Origin: a bacterium
Lineage (GTDB): Bacteria; SZUA-79; Acidulodesulfobacterales; Acidulodesulfobacteraceae
DNA length: 40,637 nt
Assembly: GCA_021825865.1 (NCBI GenBank)
Contig: JAKAFU010000015.1
Span: 1 to 40,637, forward strand
Direction of reading: 5' to 3'
Under the pieces are notes generated by a model, which saw only the letters and a list, made by a program, of their open reading frames with translations, was not told the origin of the DNA and searched no databases. The position numbers were made by a program, and so were the translations under genes. Of this stretch, positions 7,503-16,684 are shown one piece after another (positions within the stretch are counted from its first letter, which is position 1; every line of letters begins with the position of its first letter).

Positions 7503-8531
7503 ATGAATAGCGATGAAATATTAAAAAAAATTGAAAACGCATTAAATAAAGCTAAAGTCGAGTTCAATGAAGAAATTACCGAAAAAGGTTTAGAGGAGAT
7601 ATATAAAAATTATCTAGGGAAAAACAGCTTATTAAATAATATTTTGCGCAATATTTCAGGTTATGAGCCTGAAATTCGCAAAACGGTAGGTATGTCCGTC
7701 AATAATGCTAAGATTCAAATTGAAGAAACATATCAAAATTTAAAAGAGCAATTAAAAGTTAAAAATAGTATGTTAAACCGCTCTTTAAAAATTGATATGA
7801 CCCTTCCCGGTATTAAGCTCAAACAGTTTCACACACATCCTATTACTGCAGTGCTTAATGATACTGTAGAATTTTTTACTTCAATGGGATTTGAAGTTGT
7901 AGAAGGGCCTGAAATTGAAACAACCCATTATAACTTTGACGCTTTAAACATTCCTGATAATCACCCTGCAAGAGATATTTGGGATACTTTTTATTTAAAA
8001 AACGGTTTAATTCCAAGAACTCACACATCAAGCGTGCAGGTTAGAACAATGGAAGCAAAGAAACCCCCTCTGAGGGTAATCGCGCCCGGAAGGTGTTACA
8101 GATATGAGTCGGTAGATGCAACCCATTTATTTATGTTTAATCAGGTTGAAGGTCTTTTCGTTGATAAAAATGCAAAATTGAGTGATTTAAAGGGTATTCT
8201 GGAAGCTACGGTTAAGCGTCTGCTGGGCGCAAAAAAAACAAGATTCAGGCCGGCTTTTTATCCTTTTGTAGAACCCGGTTTAGATTTGGATATTGAGTGT
8301 GTTTTTTGCCATGGTAAAGGCTGCAGCGTTTGTAAATTTTCAGGATGGATTGAGGTAATTCCTTGCGGCATGGTACATCCGAAGGTATTTGAATATGCCG
8401 GAATAAATCCGGCAGAGTATAAGGGTTTTGCGTTTGGAATGGGATTTGACCGATTAGTTATGCTGAAATATAACGTTAATGATTTACGGCTGTTATATTC
8501 AGGCAATTTGGACGTTTTAAATCAGTTCTAA
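7503..8531 (+). CDS. pheS: Phenylalanine-tRNA ligase alpha subunit
   Basis: This 342-residue class II synthetase subunit charges tRNA-Phe together with PheT. An N-terminal helical arm (about 1-90) precedes the catalytic core. Visible motifs are the KQFHTHPITAVLNDTVEFF entry to the core, motif 2 (APGRCYRYESVDATHLFMFNQVEG, about 193-216), and motif 3 (GFAFGMGFDRLVML, near 305-318). A Cys-rich CVFCHGKGCSVC segment common in this family precedes GWIEVIPCGMVHPKV. Length is normal. There is no Shine-Dalgarno before the ATG; TATAAA (7492-7497) lies 5 nt upstream, so the transcript may be nearly leaderless. pheT is not next but 4.2 kb downstream. The gene ends only 7 bp before the convergent helicase gene. 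Confidence 0.96.
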   Translation: MNSDEILKKIENALNKAKVEFNEEITEKGLEEIYKNYLGKNSLLNNILRNISGYEPEIRKTVGMSVNNAKIQIEETYQNLKEQLKVKNSMLNRSLKIDMTLPGIKLKQFHTHPITAVLNDTVEFFTSMGFEVVEGPEIETTHYNFDALNIPDNHPARDIWDTFYLKNGLIPRTHTSSVQVRTMEAKKPPLRVIAPGRCYRYESVDATHLFMFNQVEGLFVDKNAKLSDLKGILEATVKRLLGAKKTRFRPAFYPFVEPGLDLDIECVFCHGKGCSVCKFSGWIEVIPCGMVHPKVFEYAGINPAEYKGFAFGMGFDRLVMLKYNVNDLRLLYSGNLDVLNQF

Positions 8532-8538
8532 TTATTGC

Positions 8539-10806
8539 TTAAAAATCTATAAATGAAGACTTATCCCCTGTGTAAGTAATAAAAATAAAATCTTTGGCTC
8601 TTGTAGTTCCTACATAAAATAATCTGCGTTCATCGTCTATAGTATTTTGATAGTTTATAAACGGCGCATTATAAAAAGCACTAAAAGGATGAGGAGTTTT
8701 AATATCGTTGTTTTCTTTATAGACTTTTGGAAAATTAGCGGCTGAAAGGCTGCTCAAAATTACAAAACTAAATTCCATGCCTTTTGATTTATGAATTGTT
8801 CCGATAAAGGCATTTCTGCTATATTTTAACTTAAAATTCTTGTATTGCGGTAAGCTTACATAATAATTAAAAAGCACCTTATATTCTATTTCTTCTTTGA
8901 CAGTTCTTGTCAATATGGCAGCTTTGATACCGCTTATTAACAGTGAGATAAATAAATTAATATTAAATGCAGTTTCATCCTTGCAGTTTTTAAAATGAAT
9001 GAGGTTTACCGCATTTAACTTAATAGAATCATTGAATCCTTCCATGTTATTCAAATCTTTATTGCTTGATATCCAATTATTTGTATTGTAATTAAATGTA
9101 TAAGGGTCGCAAGCATATTTATTCACTAAAATAGGAAAAGTACCCCTTAATTTTAAGTTAAAAGTATTTTTTTCATTTTTAAAATTATTTATATTATCTC
9201 CGCAGAACATTGATTTTGGATACCTGAAGTCTATTTGCCGAATAATATTATTAGAAAAATTTATTATAGACTTATTACACCTATAATTGGATTGTAATAA
9301 AACTGCTTTTCCCGATGGATAAAATAAATCAAAACTGAGTAGATTAATAGAATTACCGCCGTTAAATCCGTATATTGACTGGTCGTCATCGCCTGCATAT
9401 GTAATGTTGCCCCTTCCGTAATCAATTTTTTTAATTATTATATCGCTTAATAAATTAAGGTCCTGATATTCATCAATTAAAATATATTTGTACATTTTTG
9501 CAATTTCAATTAAAATGGATTCGTTTTTAAATAATTTCAAAACATATTGTAAAATATCATCAAAATTGTTTATTCCGTCAATTTCAGCATTACAAGTATT
9601 ATCTTTGCATTTATTTCCTTCATAAATTTTTGGAGTATTTCGGAAGCCTAAATATCTATAATAAATTTTAATGATAGAATAAAAAAAACTATGATAAGTG
9701 TAAATTTTCAAATTATTTTTAATAATTGGTATATTGTCATCCAAATTTAAAGCTTTTAATATTCGAGCTTTAATCTCACCTGCCGCATTATTAGTAAAAG
9801 TTAAAATTAAAATTTCATATGGAGATAGATAATTTAAAAGATATAAGAATTTGTTAACTATAACACTGGTTTTTCCGGAGCCGGCTCCTGCAAGAACAAT
9901 AGCCGGATTATCAATCTCCTTTAAAGCTATGTTTTGAATCCTGCTTAAATTTGTTTTACGATAAGAGTGGCAGTTGAACCTATCTATATTAACTTCTGAT
10001 GTGATATTTATACTTGATTTACTGTCCGAATTATTTTTAATATACGCGATATAAGCTATAATTTTATAAATTAAAGAAGAAGAGTTAAAATAAATTTCGT
10101 AAGAATTAAAATAAACAGTCAGCTTGATAAAATGCTCATTCTTTGTATATTCAAATTTATTAAAATTAAATTTTTTCAAAAAATTTAATTTAATAATTAT
10201 TTGGAAATTACTTGAATAATAAAGAATTAAATCCCCAGAATTTAGTTCTGAAGCTTTTTTTTCGTAAAGATTATTGCGAAAAGCTAAATCCAAAAATTTT
10301 TTTATACTTTCCGGATAAATTTCATCAGTTGCTACCAGTTTTGTCATGCATAATAATTTCAATCTAAGCTTAAATATATCAATATAATTAGATTGCGAAG
10401 ATGAGCTGTTAGCTGCAAGAGTATCGTAAACACTTAAAATGGAAGGAGCTAAACGTTCTAAACAAGGTATAAAAACTGCATGAGGAGTATTTAAAAAGTA
10501 ATCAATAATAGAATTAAAAAGTACAGCATCGTTTAAATTATTAATGCAGATATTTTTGACAAATAAAAAATCAGAATTTTTATAATCGGTTAAAAATTTA
10601 TCTAAACAAAAATTTAACGGTTTTTGATTAGAATTAATTATCAAATTATTTTTATAAATTTTAAAATCTAATATTTTATGAGAGAAACTGACGTTTAATT
10701 TATTTAGACTATTAATAAAATAATTCATTTCATCAGAGCCGAAAAGTTCAGTGCCTATAAGATTATTACGATAAAATGCTATATTTTTAAAGAAATTCAG
10801 ATTCAT
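8539..10806 (-). CDS. UvrD/Rep-like superfamily 1 helicase with long N-terminal extension
   Basis: This 755-residue protein has all main UvrD-type motifs: I AGAGSGKT (306-313), Ia LTFTNNAAGEIKAR, II IDEYQD (444-449), III GDDDQSIYGFNGG (472-484), IV NYRC (507-510), V IGTIHKSKGMEF (668-679) and VI DERRLFYVGTTRAKD (725-739). The first 280 residues are not helicase-like, are rich in Asn, Lys, Ile and Phe, and I do not recognise them. The 157 residues between motifs IV and V are fewer than in PcrA/UvrD, so the 2B region seems reduced. It is therefore unlikely to be standard UvrD; a 3'-5' DNA translocase role is expected. It is divergent from the phosphoribosyltransferase and DprA-like genes and lies between pheS and pheT. 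Confidence 0.9.
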   Translation of the reverse strand: MNLNFFKNIAFYRNNLIGTELFGSDEMNYFINSLNKLNVSFSHKILDFKIYKNNLIINSNQKPLNFCLDKFLTDYKNSDFLFVKNICINNLNDAVLFNSIIDYFLNTPHAVFIPCLERLAPSILSVYDTLAANSSSSQSNYIDIFKLRLKLLCMTKLVATDEIYPESIKKFLDLAFRNNLYEKKASELNSGDLILYYSSNFQIIIKLNFLKKFNFNKFEYTKNEHFIKLTVYFNSYEIYFNSSSLIYKIIAYIAYIKNNSDSKSSINITSEVNIDRFNCHSYRKTNLSRIQNIALKEIDNPAIVLAGAGSGKTSVIVNKFLYLLNYLSPYEILILTFTNNAAGEIKARILKALNLDDNIPIIKNNLKIYTYHSFFYSIIKIYYRYLGFRNTPKIYEGNKCKDNTCNAEIDGINNFDDILQYVLKLFKNESILIEIAKMYKYILIDEYQDLNLLSDIIIKKIDYGRGNITYAGDDDQSIYGFNGGNSINLLSFDLFYPSGKAVLLQSNYRCNKSIINFSNNIIRQIDFRYPKSMFCGDNINNFKNEKNTFNLKLRGTFPILVNKYACDPYTFNYNTNNWISSNKDLNNMEGFNDSIKLNAVNLIHFKNCKDETAFNINLFISLLISGIKAAILTRTVKEEIEYKVLFNYYVSLPQYKNFKLKYSRNAFIGTIHKSKGMEFSFVILSSLSAANFPKVYKENNDIKTPHPFSAFYNAPFINYQNTIDDERRLFYVGTTRAKDFIFITYTGDKSSFIDF

Positions 10807-11062
10807 ATTATGGTAGAATAAATAACGGATAAAGTTTTTATTTGCTATGGGAGCTAATCAGCGCGAATAAAAAAATAACAGCCGTAATAATTTATGCTAT
10901 GTTTATTAATAATAAGAAGAAGCCTTAGTTTTAACATTTATATTTTTTTAAAAACGAATAATTAATTATATTATACAAGCAATATAAAATTTTTTAATCA
11001 TATATACTTACATATATACTTATACTAAAATATAATATCATATATATGCAATATACAGCAGA

Positions 11063-11635
11063 ATGGCTTATATATCAGACGGCAAAATTAAAGAACCTGG
11101 GATGCAGCATTTAAAAATGCAATATAACGAAAAAGATAATTATTTCTATCTTGGGAATTATTTTCCAAAACGCAAAAGCAGCGCAGATGCATTTTCTAAT
11201 TTAATTATCCAGTACAAAAAAGGCAACAATTTTGCTGTAAAATATTTTGAAAATATAATTGTAAATATTATATTTAATTATTTCTGGTTTTGTGATTTAA
11301 TTGTTCCTGTCCCCACGAGCTCTTCTATGTTAGATGTTTATACAAACAAAATAATATGCTTGTCTTTAAATGCTTTAAATATAATTAAATATGAAGACGA
11401 TATATTAAAAAGAACAAGGGGATATGTGCCTTCACACATTACAAACAGAAGAAATACGGCAGATATTGCAAATTCTATTAAAGTAGTAAACGGGGAGCGC
11501 ATTAAAAATAAAAAAATTATTCTTTTTGATGATATAATAACGACAGGTCATACCTCTGGTGCAATCAGGAATATACTGATATCAAAAGGGGCAGATTCAG
11601 TTATAATGTTATTTATAGGAAGAACTGTAAATTAA
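11063..11635 (+). CDS. ComF-like phosphoribosyltransferase
   Basis: This 190-residue protein has a type I phosphoribosyltransferase core with the PRPP loop ILFDDIITTGHT (153-164) and the preceding strand DLIVPVPTSS (78-87). A KRTRGYVPSHITNRRN segment (116-131) occupies the position of the ComF 'R.....Q......R..N' region but lacks its usual Gln pattern. The N-terminal zinc ribbon of ComF (four Cys) is absent. It is followed after 14 bp by the DprA-like gene, so the two are probably one transcript. ComF and DprA both belong to DNA uptake and recombination pathways, yet no other competence genes are here. A possible -10 TATAAT lies at 11031-11036; no clear ribosome site is present. Substrate is unknown. 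Confidence 0.8.
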   Translation: MAYISDGKIKEPGMQHLKMQYNEKDNYFYLGNYFPKRKSSADAFSNLIIQYKKGNNFAVKYFENIIVNIIFNYFWFCDLIVPVPTSSSMLDVYTNKIICLSLNALNIIKYEDDILKRTRGYVPSHITNRRNTADIANSIKVVNGERIKNKKIILFDDIITTGHTSGAIRNILISKGADSVIMLFIGRTVN

Positions 11636-11649
11636 AATATTAAATTGTC

Positions 11650-12630
11650 ATGGATGATATTATTTGCACTCTGGCATTAAAGAAAATTCCGGGTTTAAGC
11701 AACAGCCATATATTTATTTTACTTACGCATTTTGCAAATCCATGCGATATATTTAATACAAATAAAACTGAATTTTTAAAAATTGGACTTAGGAACGATA
11801 TTATAGAAATATTGATGGATTCAAGAATCGTAAGAACATCGTTTATGCACGCAATAGACGAGGTGGAAGAAGCTGCGAAAAATAATATTAAAATAATTAC
11901 GTTTCAATCACCTGAATATCCGGCTAATCTCTTATTTGTTAAAAATAAGCCTCCTATTTTGTATTATAAGGGGAATATTAAAGAAAATCTTAGATTTGCA
12001 GTTGCCGTTATAGGACAAAGGAGACCGCCGGGTTATTCCTGTAACGTCACGGCAGATATAACAAAAAAAATAGGCAATGCCGGATTTTCCGTTATAAGCG
12101 GCCTTGCGGCAGGAATAGATACCGCTGCGCATAGAACGTCGGTAGACAACAATATTAATACAATAGCGTTTATCGGCTCCGGATTGCTGGAACCTGTCTA
12201 TCCGTCTCAAAATGAGGAATTGTATCAGGATATAATATTAAAAAAAGGAGCTGTTATTTCTGAATTACCGCTGCATGAAAAATTAACGCCTAAGAATTTA
12301 GTTGCGCGCGACAGACTTCAGAGCGGGTCGAGCTTAGCTGTATTTGCGATGTCTTCCCCGTTATCAAGCGGAACATTAAAGACATGCAATTTTGCGTTTA
12401 AACAGAAAAGACCCGTATTTATTCCGGCTTATAAACCCGTCCTTATGGATAATTATTCAAACATGGGACTTAAATCGCTGCTGAATAGGAAAGGGGTCAT
12501 TAATTTTAATGTTGAAAATATTGATTTAAACGATATAATTGATGAAATAAGAATAGTGTATAATGATTTATACGAAGAAAAATATGAAAAGGCAGGATAT
12601 TTATTAGAACAGCCCAGTTTATTCGCCTAA
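11650..12630 (+). CDS. Divergent DprA/Smf-like protein
   Basis: This 326-residue protein has the DprA Rossmann core: PPILYYKGNI (101-110), AVAVIGQRRPPGY (117-129), VISGLAAGIDTAAH (148-161), TIAFIGSGLLEPVYPSQN (171-188) and VISELPL (202-208). The canonical RNRI loop reads RDRLQSGSSLAVFAM (220-234), and SGTLKTCNFA follows at 240-249. In classical DprA this loop is RNR; the RDRLQSG version marks a divergent subfamily. DprA loads RecA on incoming single-stranded DNA; whether this one does is not certain. An N-terminal helical domain (1-90) looks like the HhH/SAM-type region. Downstream, 143 bp of spacer leads to pheT. No Shine-Dalgarno is seen before the ATG. Confidence 0.85.
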   Translation: MDDIICTLALKKIPGLSNSHIFILLTHFANPCDIFNTNKTEFLKIGLRNDIIEILMDSRIVRTSFMHAIDEVEEAAKNNIKIITFQSPEYPANLLFVKNKPPILYYKGNIKENLRFAVAVIGQRRPPGYSCNVTADITKKIGNAGFSVISGLAAGIDTAAHRTSVDNNINTIAFIGSGLLEPVYPSQNEELYQDIILKKGAVISELPLHEKLTPKNLVARDRLQSGSSLAVFAMSSPLSSGTLKTCNFAFKQKRPVFIPAYKPVLMDNYSNMGLKSLLNRKGVINFNVENIDLNDIIDEIRIVYNDLYEEKYEKAGYLLEQPSLFA

Positions 12631-12773
12631 TTAATGGAAAACGCACATGTGAATATAATAGCTAATAGTGGAAATAATACGGAGATAAAAATATATATAT
12701 TATATATATTGTATATATAATTAAAATAGACATGACAAAATTATAAAATAATTAATAATTACCGGAGGAAATT

Positions 12774-15221
12774 TTGAAGGTTAGTTTCAATTGGCTAAAA
12801 GAATATATTGATTTTACCGGAAAAGAAAATATAGTGCCGTCTTTGCTAAATAGCAGGACGATGGAGGTTGAAAAAATTATTGCTTATTCGGAAAAGAAAT
12901 CGTTTAAAAATATAATAGTAGGAGAAGTGAAAGAAATCAAACCGCATCCGTCGAGTCCTAATTTTAATATTGCAACAGTCTATGCAGGGGAAGACGCGGG
13001 ACAAAAAACAATAGTTTATACGAAGGCTAAAGCAGAGTTAAGTATCGGCGATAAACCGCTGATAGCTATTAAAGGCGCTGTTTTTGACGATGGACTGAAA
13101 ATCAGAGAAAAATCTATCCTTGGGGTTGTTTCGGAAGGGGCATTCTGTTCCGAAAAAGAGCTGGGATTTTCTCTAAATGTATCAAATATATTGAAATTTC
13201 CCGATGAACCTTTAGGAAAATCAGCATACGATATTTTTGAATTAAATGATATCGTTTTAGAATTTGACCTTGAACCAAACAGACCGGATTTGTTCGGCAT
13301 TCAAGGATTTGCTTATGAAATGTCGTCTATATTTGATAAAGATATAAATTTACCGAATATAGACGAAGATATTGAATTTAATGTAGGCGGTTCATATTCT
13401 TCAAAACCGGAAGAGATTACGGTAGTGATGAGCAATCCTGAAGCAGTTCCGTGTTATATTGCAGTACAAATTGACGATATATTTATTAAAGAATCCGACT
13501 TGGAAATTAAAAATAAATTAATTAAATCAGGGATAAGACCTATAAATAATATAGTAGATTTAACAAATTTAGTAATGCTCGAAACTGCTCAGCCTCTGCA
13601 TGCCTTTGACAAAATTAAGCTTTCCGGAAATAAAATCTTTCCGAGATTAAATAAAAAAAATGATGATACTATTGTAACTATTGACAATAAAGAAAGAAAA
13701 CTTTTTGACGATTCAATAATTATCGCTGACGAAGACAAGATTATTGCGCTTGGAGGAATTATGGGGGCAATCTCAAGCGCAATAGATGCAAAAACAAATT
13801 CCGTCATAGTTGAATCTGCCAATTTTAACATGTCAAACATCAGAAAGACATCAAGATTAATGGCGCTGAGAACTGATGCCTCTACAAGATTTGAAAAAGG
13901 ATTAAGCCCCGTTTCCGCCATTAATGCCATGAAGAGGATTGTATATCTGATTAAAAAGAATGTTCCGGAAGCTAAAGTAAATTGTTATTCGTATTATATT
14001 GCGGATATTATAAAACCTAAAGAATTTCATATATATTTTAATGAATTATTTAATTTTTTAGGGCAGCCCATAGATAAAAATAAAGTGTTCAAAATATTGT
14101 CAAGATTGGGTTTTAATGTCAGACTGTCTGAAATGGAAGACGGTATTTTTGTTACGGCTCCGTATTTTAGAAGCGATATTTTTGATGCAATAAATATTTA
14201 TGAAGAAATATTTAGAATTTATGGATATGACAAGGTTAAATCTACAATGCCCGAAGGTATTTTAAACTATCCTGAAGCAAATATTAATTATCAGACATCT
14301 AAAGAAATAAAAGAAATACTGGGGCATGCAGGTCTTGTTGAAATTATAACCCCGTCTTTTACGGGCAGCAAAGAACTTGAGATAATTTCTGAAAATTTCA
14401 ATAATGCTCTGGAACTTAAAAATCCGATTTCCGTCGAATTTAATTATCTAAGAACAAGCCTTATACCGGATTCTCTTAAGACATTAAATCAAAATTTAAA
14501 AAAATATAAAGATGTTAAAATTTATGAAATAGGAAAAATTTATTTCAGCAAAGATAATAAGGATAATGATGATAATAAAAAGTATGCGGATAATTATCCG
14601 GTCATAGAAAAAAATAGACTGTGCGGAGCATTTTGTTCCGGTATAAAATTTCAGAGCGAAGATACTGAATTTTACAGGATAAAAGGTACAGTCGAATTTT
14701 TATTTTCAAATCTTGGAATAAAAAAATATAATTTTATGCAGCCAAAAGAGCATAATATATTTGATACAGATAGAACGCTTGAAATTTTTATCGGTAAATC
14801 TTCAGCCGGTTTTTTTGGTGAAATCAAGACCGGGATACTTGAAGAATTCGGTTTAGAATTTAGGGTAGGCGTGTTTGATATAGATTTTGAAGTTATAAAA
14901 GAATTTATTTCTCATAAAAAAAATTTTATAGCTCCTTCCAAATATCCCATCATAGAACAAGATATTTCTATTATTGCCTCTATGGATTTAGAATATGGTG
15001 AAATTGAGAAATTTATTAAAAGATTCTCAAATCTTATAAAAAATATTGCCTTAATCGATATTTACAGAGGAAAGCAGATAGAAAAAGGAAAGATAGCGTA
15101 TTTAATAAGATATGATGCCTCCGATGACTCAAGAACATTAACTATGAAAGAAGTGAATGAACTGAGAGACAGGCTGCTCATAGAGTTGAACAAAAATTTC
15201 GGAATTATTCTGAGAGGATAA
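12774..15221 (+). CDS. pheT: Phenylalanine-tRNA ligase beta subunit
   Basis: This 815-residue subunit has the normal length and order: an N-terminal start KVSFNWLKEYIDF, a tRNA-binding OB fold (about 40-150, VGEVKEIKPHPSS), B3/4 editing region (GIRPINNIVDLTNLVMLETAQPLHAFD; later LRTDASTRFEKG), a B5 domain, the catalytic-like core, and a C-terminal FDX-ACB domain (APSKYPIIEQDISIIA; ending in ELNKNFGIILRG). The start is TTG at 12774, chosen because GGAGG at 12764-12768 lies 5 nt upstream and the family begins exactly here. It is separated from pheS by the helicase, phosphoribosyltransferase and DprA-like genes. Confidence 0.97.
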   Translation: MKVSFNWLKEYIDFTGKENIVPSLLNSRTMEVEKIIAYSEKKSFKNIIVGEVKEIKPHPSSPNFNIATVYAGEDAGQKTIVYTKAKAELSIGDKPLIAIKGAVFDDGLKIREKSILGVVSEGAFCSEKELGFSLNVSNILKFPDEPLGKSAYDIFELNDIVLEFDLEPNRPDLFGIQGFAYEMSSIFDKDINLPNIDEDIEFNVGGSYSSKPEEITVVMSNPEAVPCYIAVQIDDIFIKESDLEIKNKLIKSGIRPINNIVDLTNLVMLETAQPLHAFDKIKLSGNKIFPRLNKKNDDTIVTIDNKERKLFDDSIIIADEDKIIALGGIMGAISSAIDAKTNSVIVESANFNMSNIRKTSRLMALRTDASTRFEKGLSPVSAINAMKRIVYLIKKNVPEAKVNCYSYYIADIIKPKEFHIYFNELFNFLGQPIDKNKVFKILSRLGFNVRLSEMEDGIFVTAPYFRSDIFDAINIYEEIFRIYGYDKVKSTMPEGILNYPEANINYQTSKEIKEILGHAGLVEIITPSFTGSKELEIISENFNNALELKNPISVEFNYLRTSLIPDSLKTLNQNLKKYKDVKIYEIGKIYFSKDNKDNDDNKKYADNYPVIEKNRLCGAFCSGIKFQSEDTEFYRIKGTVEFLFSNLGIKKYNFMQPKEHNIFDTDRTLEIFIGKSSAGFFGEIKTGILEEFGLEFRVGVFDIDFEVIKEFISHKKNFIAPSKYPIIEQDISIIASMDLEYGEIEKFIKRFSNLIKNIALIDIYRGKQIEKGKIAYLIRYDASDDSRTLTMKEVNELRDRLLIELNKNFGIILRG

Positions 15222-15254
15222 TAATTATTTAATTATTCAACTGTTTTAAAACAT

Positions 15255-15283
15255 TTGCACTTTAGATAAAAAAAAATTATAAT
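15255..15283 (+). promoter_or_regulatory. Sigma70-like promoter of rseP
   Basis: TTGCAC (15255-15260), a 17-bp spacer and a perfect TATAAT (15278-15283) lie about 50 nt before the preferred rseP start. Confidence 0.6.
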
Positions 15284-15339
15284 AAATAGCAGGGACAGTG
15301 GTATATTATTAAATTAATTAATGGAGTTTGTGTATTTTT

Positions 15340-16503
15340 ATGGGAAATATATTGCAGGCATTTTTTTCAAACGGAGTATTAATAGATATTTTAGCATTTA
15401 TTATAGTTGTCAGTGTAATCGTAGTGTTCCATGAGTTCGGACATTTTATAGTAGCTAAAATGCTCGGAGTAAAGGTTGAAAATTTTTCTTTAGGATTCGG
15501 GCCTAAATTAATATCTAAAAAAATAGGCGAGACCGAGTATGCAGTTTCGGCATTGCCACTCGGAGGCTATGTAAAACTCCTCGGAGAAGACCCCGAAGAA
15601 GAACTGCCGCCGGAAGATGAAAAAAGGTCTTTCAGTAAACTTAGCCCTTTTAAAAAATTTTTAATCGTATTTTTTGGACCTGTTTTTAATTTTGTTTTAG
15701 CGCTTGTTATTTTAACGATAATTTTTTCGGCAGGCAAACCGATATTAAAATCAGTTGTGGGGAAGGTTATGAAAGGATATCCGGCAGCTGCTGCGGGACT
15801 AAAAAAAGGCGATATCATAACATCCGTCAACGGCAAAAAAATATGGAAATGGTCTTCGCTCTCAAAATATATTCAAAAGTACGGCAAGCACACTATTGCA
15901 TTAGGTGTAAAGCGCCCTATCAATGCAGCGGTAAACAATAAAATTGTTAAAAAATTACCGATAACCGGTAAAACCGATTATTCTAAAACATTTTTAATTC
16001 ATATTAAGCCGAGGCTTATTTCCGGTCTTAATATATTCAAACAAAAAATTACCCGCTATATTATAGGAATTTATCCTTCAAATGTTACGGTAAACCAGGG
16101 CAGCAACATATTTTCAGCATTCTATTCAGGATTAAAAGAGGTCTGGTTCATTATTTACATTACGATATTCAGCGTGTATATGCTTATAGCCGGCAAGATA
16201 CCGGCTACTGATTTAGGCGGACCGATTATGATAGCCCAGCTATCAGGCAGAGCGGCTTCAATGGGGTTGTCCCAGTTCTTTTATTTTATAGCGGTTATCA
16301 GCGTAAATATCGGATTGGTCAATTTGTTTCCCATACCTGCTTTGGACGGCGGGCATATCCTATTTTCATTTATTGAAATGGTTAGGCGCAGACCTCTTAG
16401 TCCAAAATTTCAGGAAAATGCCGCTAAAATCGGATTTGCTTTTCTTATAATGCTGCTGCTGTTTGTTTCTTACAATGACATAATGAGGAATATTAAGACT
16501 TAA
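15340..16503 (+). CDS. rseP: RseP-type site-2 zinc metalloprotease
   Basis: This membrane protease cleaves transmembrane segments such as those of anti-sigma factors. The zinc motif HEFGH is at 31-35 of the first membrane helix, and the second ligand motif LFPIPALDGGHILF near the C terminus. One PDZ domain is visible (GYPAAAAGLKKGDIITSVNGKKIWKW). From the ATG at 15340 the protein has 387 residues. An in-frame TTG at 15328 exists, but GGAG at 15323-15326 would be only 1 nt away from it, whereas it is 13 nt from the ATG; I therefore chose the ATG. It seems to have its own promoter after pheT. Confidence 0.93.
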   Translation: MGNILQAFFSNGVLIDILAFIIVVSVIVVFHEFGHFIVAKMLGVKVENFSLGFGPKLISKKIGETEYAVSALPLGGYVKLLGEDPEEELPPEDEKRSFSKLSPFKKFLIVFFGPVFNFVLALVILTIIFSAGKPILKSVVGKVMKGYPAAAAGLKKGDIITSVNGKKIWKWSSLSKYIQKYGKHTIALGVKRPINAAVNNKIVKKLPITGKTDYSKTFLIHIKPRLISGLNIFKQKITRYIIGIYPSNVTVNQGSNIFSAFYSGLKEVWFIIYITIFSVYMLIAGKIPATDLGGPIMIAQLSGRAASMGLSQFFYFIAVISVNIGLVNLFPIPALDGGHILFSFIEMVRRRPLSPKFQENAAKIGFAFLIMLLLFVSYNDIMRNIKT

Positions 16504-16639
16504 TTAGATTTTAGAATTTATATTTATATATACTTGCATGTTGTTTAATTTATTTTTTTATTTTACAGATATTTTTTATTTAATACCTTAATTTTAAACC
16601 TGTTTTCATTATACTGTTTATATAATGCTTTTATTATAA

Positions 16640-16684
16640 TGCTGTTACTATCATCGTGCTGTTACTATCATGCTGTTACTATCA
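16640..16684 (+). repeat. Triplicated 14-bp tandem repeat covering the tsaB start
   Basis: TGCTGTTACTATCA occurs three times without mismatch at 16640-16653, 16657-16670 and 16671-16684. With the preceding base, each copy begins ATG, GTG or ATG followed by CTG TTA CTA TCA, the first codons of tsaB, in three different frames. Confidence 0.9.
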
